DNA of 60,762 nucleotides, taken from contig PLDY01000063.1 of the NCBI GenBank assembly GCA_003136895.1, positions 1 to 60,762 of the forward strand, given 5' to 3'. Source of the DNA: Candidatus Erabacter solicola (lineage in GTDB: Bacteria; Vulcanimicrobiota; Vulcanimicrobiia; Vulcanimicrobiales; Vulcanimicrobiaceae). Below the pieces are notes generated by a model. The model worked only from the letters and a program-made list of their open reading frames with translations. It was not told the DNA's origin and did no database searches. The translations under genes were made by a program, and so were the position numbers. This document shows positions 57,925 to 60,762 of this stretch, piece by piece. The first letter of the stretch is position 1, and the number at the start of each line of letters is the position of its first letter.

Positions 57925-59061
57925 GTGACTTGGGCAGTGCGTGCGATCGTCATCCTGATACTTGCGCAACTCGTCGGCCTGTGCGGCTTCTTTGCACATC
58001 ACGTTGCTGCCGAAGGTGCGAACGGGTTGCGGATATTCGTCGCGGGGGTCGCGCTGTTTACGTTACTGACCCTTGGCGGACTGGTGTTACGCAAGCCCTG
58101 GATGCTCTGGGCTACGCTGGTTGTCGCGTCTCTTGTCGCAACGATCGATCTATTCGCCTGGGAACGAAACGACCGGATCGTGGCATTAGCGAGTCTCCTG
58201 CTCCTCGTCGCCACGACGCTTCTGGTTTTCCGGGAGCCGGTCGACCGAACGCCGTTCGTGAGTTTCTATCAGCGCGTGTTGTTCGGCTTCGTTTTCGGCT
58301 TTGCTGCCTGGGTCGCGTTTTGGGGATTGTTTCAGCCGGCGCACGTCACCAGTGCCCTGCCGTTCGTCGTGCCGCCGCTCCACGCTCGTTTTCTCGGCGC
58401 CATGTACCTTTCGGGATGCGTCTACATGGTCTTCGGGATGGCCGCTCGAGACTGGAGCGAGGTCCGGGTGATGACTGCGATGCTGGCGATCTGGACGGGG
58501 ATGCTCGGGCTCGTCTCGCTCTTTCATCTCGAAGCCTTTGACTGGTCACGGTCGCAGGTCTGGTTCTGGTTCTTCGCCTATATCTGCTACCCGTTGGTCG
58601 CAGCGTGGATAGTATGGCGTCAGCGCGCCTTGAGTCCGAACTTTGGTCGTACGCTTTCGGCCGGTTTGCAAGCTCATTTCTACGTGCAGGGGACGATCGC
58701 AACGTTGCTCGGACTGGGCCTCCTGCTTGTCCCGCACATGATGACGACCGTGTGGCCGTGGCCTATCTCAACGCTCCTGGCACAAATCTACAGCGCGCCG
58801 TTCCTATCCTACGGGATCGGCAGCATCTACGCGGCGCGACAGCGGACATGGCGCGAGGTGCGCATAGTGGTTGCCGGCACTCTCGTGTTTACCGTCGGTG
58901 TGTTGATCGCTTCGGCTATGCATGCGAAATTGTTCGACTGGCGCTCACTCTCCGCATGGCTGTGGTTCGGCGGGTTTGCGGTTGCGAGTCTGGCTACGCT
59001 ATTGTTTTCTACTGCGGAGGCGCGACTGAGCGGCTCTCGCCTTCAACATTCATCAAAATGA
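57925..59061 (+). CDS. Polytopic membrane protein with internal duplication
   Basis: A 378-residue protein from GTG 57925 with about ten hydrophobic helices. Two halves resemble each other. In the first, ARFLGAMYLSGCVYMVFGMAA is followed by DWSEVRVMTAML and FDWSRSQVWFWF. In the second, AQIYSAPFLSYGIGSIYAA is followed by TWREVRIVVAGT and FDWRSLSAWLWF. The repeat unit (about 85 residues, three helices) suggests duplication and fusion. No transporter motif recognised. Its 3' end overlaps the convergent gene by 53 bp. Confidence 0.8.
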   Translation: MTWAVRAIVILILAQLVGLCGFFAHHVAAEGANGLRIFVAGVALFTLLTLGGLVLRKPWMLWATLVVASLVATIDLFAWERNDRIVALASLLLLVATTLLVFREPVDRTPFVSFYQRVLFGFVFGFAAWVAFWGLFQPAHVTSALPFVVPPLHARFLGAMYLSGCVYMVFGMAARDWSEVRVMTAMLAIWTGMLGLVSLFHLEAFDWSRSQVWFWFFAYICYPLVAAWIVWRQRALSPNFGRTLSAGLQAHFYVQGTIATLLGLGLLLVPHMMTTVWPWPISTLLAQIYSAPFLSYGIGSIYAARQRTWREVRIVVAGTLVFTVGVLIASAMHAKLFDWRSLSAWLWFGGFAVASLATLLFSTAEARLSGSRLQHSSK

Positions 59062-59656
59062 CGCCGAACCAAACCAGGGCCGCGCCGTAGAGCACGCCCC
59101 CAAAAACAAGGCCACCCCACGGCAGCATGCCGACCGGATGCGGCGGCAACATTCCAAGGACCGCCCCGACCATCAGCATGACGGTAGCCGAACGTGGAAA
59201 CACTCGAGCTCGTAACATCGCGACACCGAGCGTCAGATACCCGAAGGTCACCGCGACTGCGGTCAGACCGAAGGCAAGCGCGCTACGCGGTGTACTGAAG
59301 ATCGCGCCGCCCAACTCAACGGTCGCCGGCGCGTAAACCGCCAACATCGGCCAGATAAAAGCTGTGATCATCCCTGTTCCCAGAAACATCGCGTTTCCAG
59401 CGAAACTCAGTGCGAAGCCGATCATTCCAGTCATTCCGAGCCGCCCGCGCTGGCAGAAGTAAATGCCGATGAGCCCCGCGAGTGCAAAGAACGCGCCCAC
59501 GAAGTGTAAGGTATGCGCGACCTGCCAGCGCTCAGTCCGGGCGATCGCCGCGCCGACCAGCTGATCCCATGGATGGACCAAGACGAAAGCAGCGAGGCAA
59601 GATCCACCAAGGATGCAAGCCAGCCCGCTCAAGCGGATCAAAGAACGCGGTGACAT
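59009..59656 (-). CDS. DUF4386-like six-helix membrane protein
   Basis: A 215-residue protein. ATG 59656 (MSPRSLIRLSG) is preferred because AAAGGGGG lies about 7 nt before it; ATG 59662 is too close to that block. Six hydrophobic helices are predicted. The arrangement with an early RLSGLACILGGSC and a His-containing second helix (VAHTLHFVGAFFALAGL) resembles DUF4386-type proteins of unknown function. It converges on the duplicated membrane protein. Confidence 0.75.
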   Translation of the reverse strand: MSPRSLIRLSGLACILGGSCLAAFVLVHPWDQLVGAAIARTERWQVAHTLHFVGAFFALAGLIGIYFCQRGRLGMTGMIGFALSFAGNAMFLGTGMITAFIWPMLAVYAPATVELGGAIFSTPRSALAFGLTAVAVTFGYLTLGVAMLRARVFPRSATVMLMVGAVLGMLPPHPVGMLPWGGLVFGGVLYGAALVWFGVILMNVEGESRSVAPPQ

Positions 59657-59829
59657 TCTCATACCCCCTTTCGCGCTTGCGTTCAACAATGACGTGTCGG
59701 CGACCCGGCGCAACACTTACGCCCGGACGAGGATATAAACCAGGACGAAGAATCTCTACACAATAAGGCCTCTAAGGTACCGAGAGGTGGCAGAGCCCCC
59801 TCTCCCAATAGCGGTTGAGATGAGCTTCG

Positions 59830-59931
59830 CGAGGGCTCCGTGATATTCGAGCCGTTCGAGATCTCGAAACCGGCGCGCTTCAACGCACGTACGAGCCTTG
59901 CGCCGTCCAGCGCCGGAGACCTCGCGCTCAA
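59830..59931 (-). pseudogene. hicA: hicA toxin remnant, truncated
   Basis: The first 24 residues, MSARSPALDGARLVRALKRAGFE, are a HicA (YcfA-like) N terminus. A normal HicA continues with a GSH-containing RNA-binding segment and about 40 more residues. Here the sequence diverges after ISNGSN into low-similarity residues. The gene starts 10 bp after the end of the hicB remnant, the usual spacing. The toxin is almost certainly inactive. Confidence 0.6.
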
Positions 59932-59941
59932 TCGCTGGCCG

Positions 59942-60205
59942 TTAGGCAGCCGGAACCGAAACGACGACGCTTTCTATGCGTGTCGCGCCGGCATCGCTCG
60001 GCGGGACGCCTTCGCCGTGGTCGCGACGCGACAGAATGCAAAGCTCGATCACTTCGCGCGCGTTTGCAAGGGCCTCTTTGATCGTGTCACCCTGAGTACG
60101 TACCGGTTCCGCGGTTTCGCAGTATACCGGTGGCGCGCTCCCCAAGCGCTTACAACGACTTGGCCATAAATTTTCAAAAATAGGACCAGGGCGACATATT
60201 GCCAA
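59942..60205 (-). pseudogene. hicB: hicB antitoxin remnant, frameshifted near the N terminus
   Basis: The C-terminal part is a good HicB: RTQGDTIKEALANAREVIEL, then HGEGVPPSDAG and VVVSVPAA. Upstream, the expected N-terminal strand appears in the next frame (TTG-initiated K-I-Y-G-Q-V-V-V-S-A-W-G-A), and the frame changes within GGGGAGCGCGCCACC near 60120-60150. The annotated frame begins MAICRPGP, which is not HicB-like. A one-base change would reconnect them. Together with the hicA stump this is a decayed toxin-antitoxin pair. Confidence 0.6.
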
Positions 60206-60227
60206 AATATGACTGATTGGCTATAAT
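60199..60227 (+). promoter_or_regulatory. Near-consensus promoter for hipBA, leaderless
   Basis: TTGCCA (-35, 60199-60204), a 17-bp spacer, and TATAAT (-10, 60222-60227) precede GTG 60234 by 6 bp. Transcription should begin at or next to the start codon, giving a leaderless mRNA. TGGCTAT (60218-60224) and ATAGAGCCA (60237-60245) form an imperfect dyad across the start site, a possible HipB operator for autorepression. Confidence 0.75.
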
Positions 60228-60233
60228 AAAGCT

Positions 60234-60518
60234 GTGATAGAGCCAAAGAGTCATATCGGGGATCTATTTGCCCGCCGCCGTCAGCAGCTCAACTTGACGC
60301 AGAACGAGCTTGCCCGACGCATGGGCAAGACACAAACGTACGTGGCGCGCGTGGAAGGCGAAAAGCGAACGCCGCGCTGGGATACTGTGCTAGAGTTCGC
60401 GCGCGCACTCGAGATGGAGCCGAGCTTCGTACCACGTGAGAGCATTCCCGCAGTTCAAGCTGCGTTACGATTGACCGCCAGCGACGAAGTGCCGCCGCTT
60501 GCTGGCGAGACATGGTAA
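60234..60518 (+). CDS. hipB: HipB-like XRE-family antitoxin/repressor
   Basis: A 94-residue protein from GTG 60234. A Cro/CI helix-turn-helix covers residues 8-62 (RRRQQLNLTQNELARRMGKT, then YVARVEGEKRTPRWDTVLEFARAL). The C-terminal 30 residues would bind the HipA kinase. The stop codon overlaps the hipA start (TAATG). HipB proteins neutralise HipA and repress their own operon by binding palindromes at the promoter. No other start codon lies nearby, which supports the leaderless reading. Confidence 0.88.
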   Translation: MIEPKSHIGDLFARRRQQLNLTQNELARRMGKTQTYVARVEGEKRTPRWDTVLEFARALEMEPSFVPRESIPAVQAALRLTASDEVPPLAGETW

Positions 60519-60762
60519 TGTCGGCAAACGCGCCGAGCGCACTACACGTTCAATTGTACGGGGAGGATATCGGCATACTAACGCGCCTGCCTGGCGACGT
60601 TGTTACGTTCGATTTTCTCGATTCGTATGTCAATGCTGACGCGCGACCGACGCTTAGCTGGGGTTACTACGACGCATATCGCCAGCTTCGAACGAAATCA
60701 AATCCGCAGAAAGGTAAGATACCGCCCTTCTTCGCGAACTTGTTGCCTGAGGCGGATCTGCG
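60518..60762 (+). CDS. hipA: HipA-family serine/threonine kinase toxin, N-terminal part
   Basis: The first 81 codons of hipA, cut by the window end. LHVQLYGEDIGIL followed by LSWGYYDAYRQL and PPFFANLLPEADL matches the N-subdomain of HipA. ATG 60518 overlaps the hipB stop; ATG 60512 in the same frame is an alternative. HipA kinases phosphorylate aminoacyl-tRNA synthetases (GltX in E. coli) and halt growth. Whether this copy is complete cannot be judged here. Confidence 0.85.
   Translation, partial: MSANAPSALHVQLYGEDIGILTRLPGDVVTFDFLDSYVNADARPTLSWGYYDAYRQLRTKSNPQKGKIPPFFANLLPEADL

Noticed and set aside
59840-60169. Plus-strand frame of 109 codons
   Set aside because: It is opposite the hicB remnant, which has clear family residues, and lacks any start signal.

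Overview
The window is high-G+C bacterial chromosome, densely coded on both strands. Many genes overlap by 4 bp (ATGA), and convergent genes often share their stop region. An outer membrane is indicated by a monoheme cytochrome fused to a predicted beta-barrel, good lipoproteins and many Sec signal peptides. The mix of S53 peptidases, Tyr/Pro-rich exported proteins, glpX next to a class I aldolase, and hybrid kinases recalls Ca. Eremiobacterota (WPS-2) or a related uncultured lineage. That placement is an impression from gene content, not a phylogeny. There are no rRNA genes, CRISPR arrays or recognisable insertion sequences, and no intact tRNA.

Layout. 0.3-3.7 kb: a divergent electron-transfer locus with a triheme cytochrome c on the minus strand, and on the plus strand a soluble CuA-type cupredoxin translationally coupled to a Cyc2-like cytochrome-porin. 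3.8-9 kb: a degenerate M48 peptidase fused to an RDD domain, small exported or membrane proteins, a P-loop kinase, a YdcZ-type transporter and a LigB-type dioxygenase. 9-13.7 kb: signalling genes (STAS protein, Crp/Fnr regulator, Hpt protein, HD-GYP response regulator, hybrid histidine kinase). 13.7-24.2 kb: S9 peptidase, inositol monophosphatase, MFS transporter, SDR, alpha/beta hydrolase, DUF72, PLP enzyme, and two tandem membrane paralogues of which the first is frameshifted. 24.2-26.3 kb: glpX-fba operon for sugar-phosphate metabolism. 26.4-35.8 kb: envelope proteins, an amicyanin-like cupredoxin, a short sedolisin, a PEP-mutase-family enzyme, a methyltransferase and an M16 peptidase.

35.8-41.6 kb holds the most coherent accessory system. 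It is a five-gene minus-strand operon encoding two unrelated Ni/Co permeases (NicO with a His-rich loop, and NiCoT), two DUF4331-type exported proteins and a TPR protein. A predicted structured leader RNA precedes it, and a small Met-rich secreted protein diverges from it. 41.8-43.9 kb: ECF sigma factor, ribbon-helix-helix protein, and a second STAS protein almost identical to that at 9 kb. 43.9-57.3 kb: tricorn-like S41 protease, peptide-binding lipoprotein, a TM-GAF-STAND ATPase-TPR regulator, a coupled pair of proteases (bilobed retropepsin-like and kumamolisin-like) and a tyrosinase.

57.3-60.8 kb looks like a scarred integration region. It contains half of a tRNA-Ser gene ending at the anticodon loop beside repeated GTCCCGA-type words, two membrane proteins, decayed hicB/hicA remnants, and an apparently intact hipB followed by the start of hipA, which runs off the window. 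hipB has a near-consensus promoter positioned to make a leaderless mRNA.

Other oddities are two genes whose best start is AUU or AUC next to a Shine-Dalgarno sequence, and a YeaQ-family gene whose conserved early Trp codon reads TAG.
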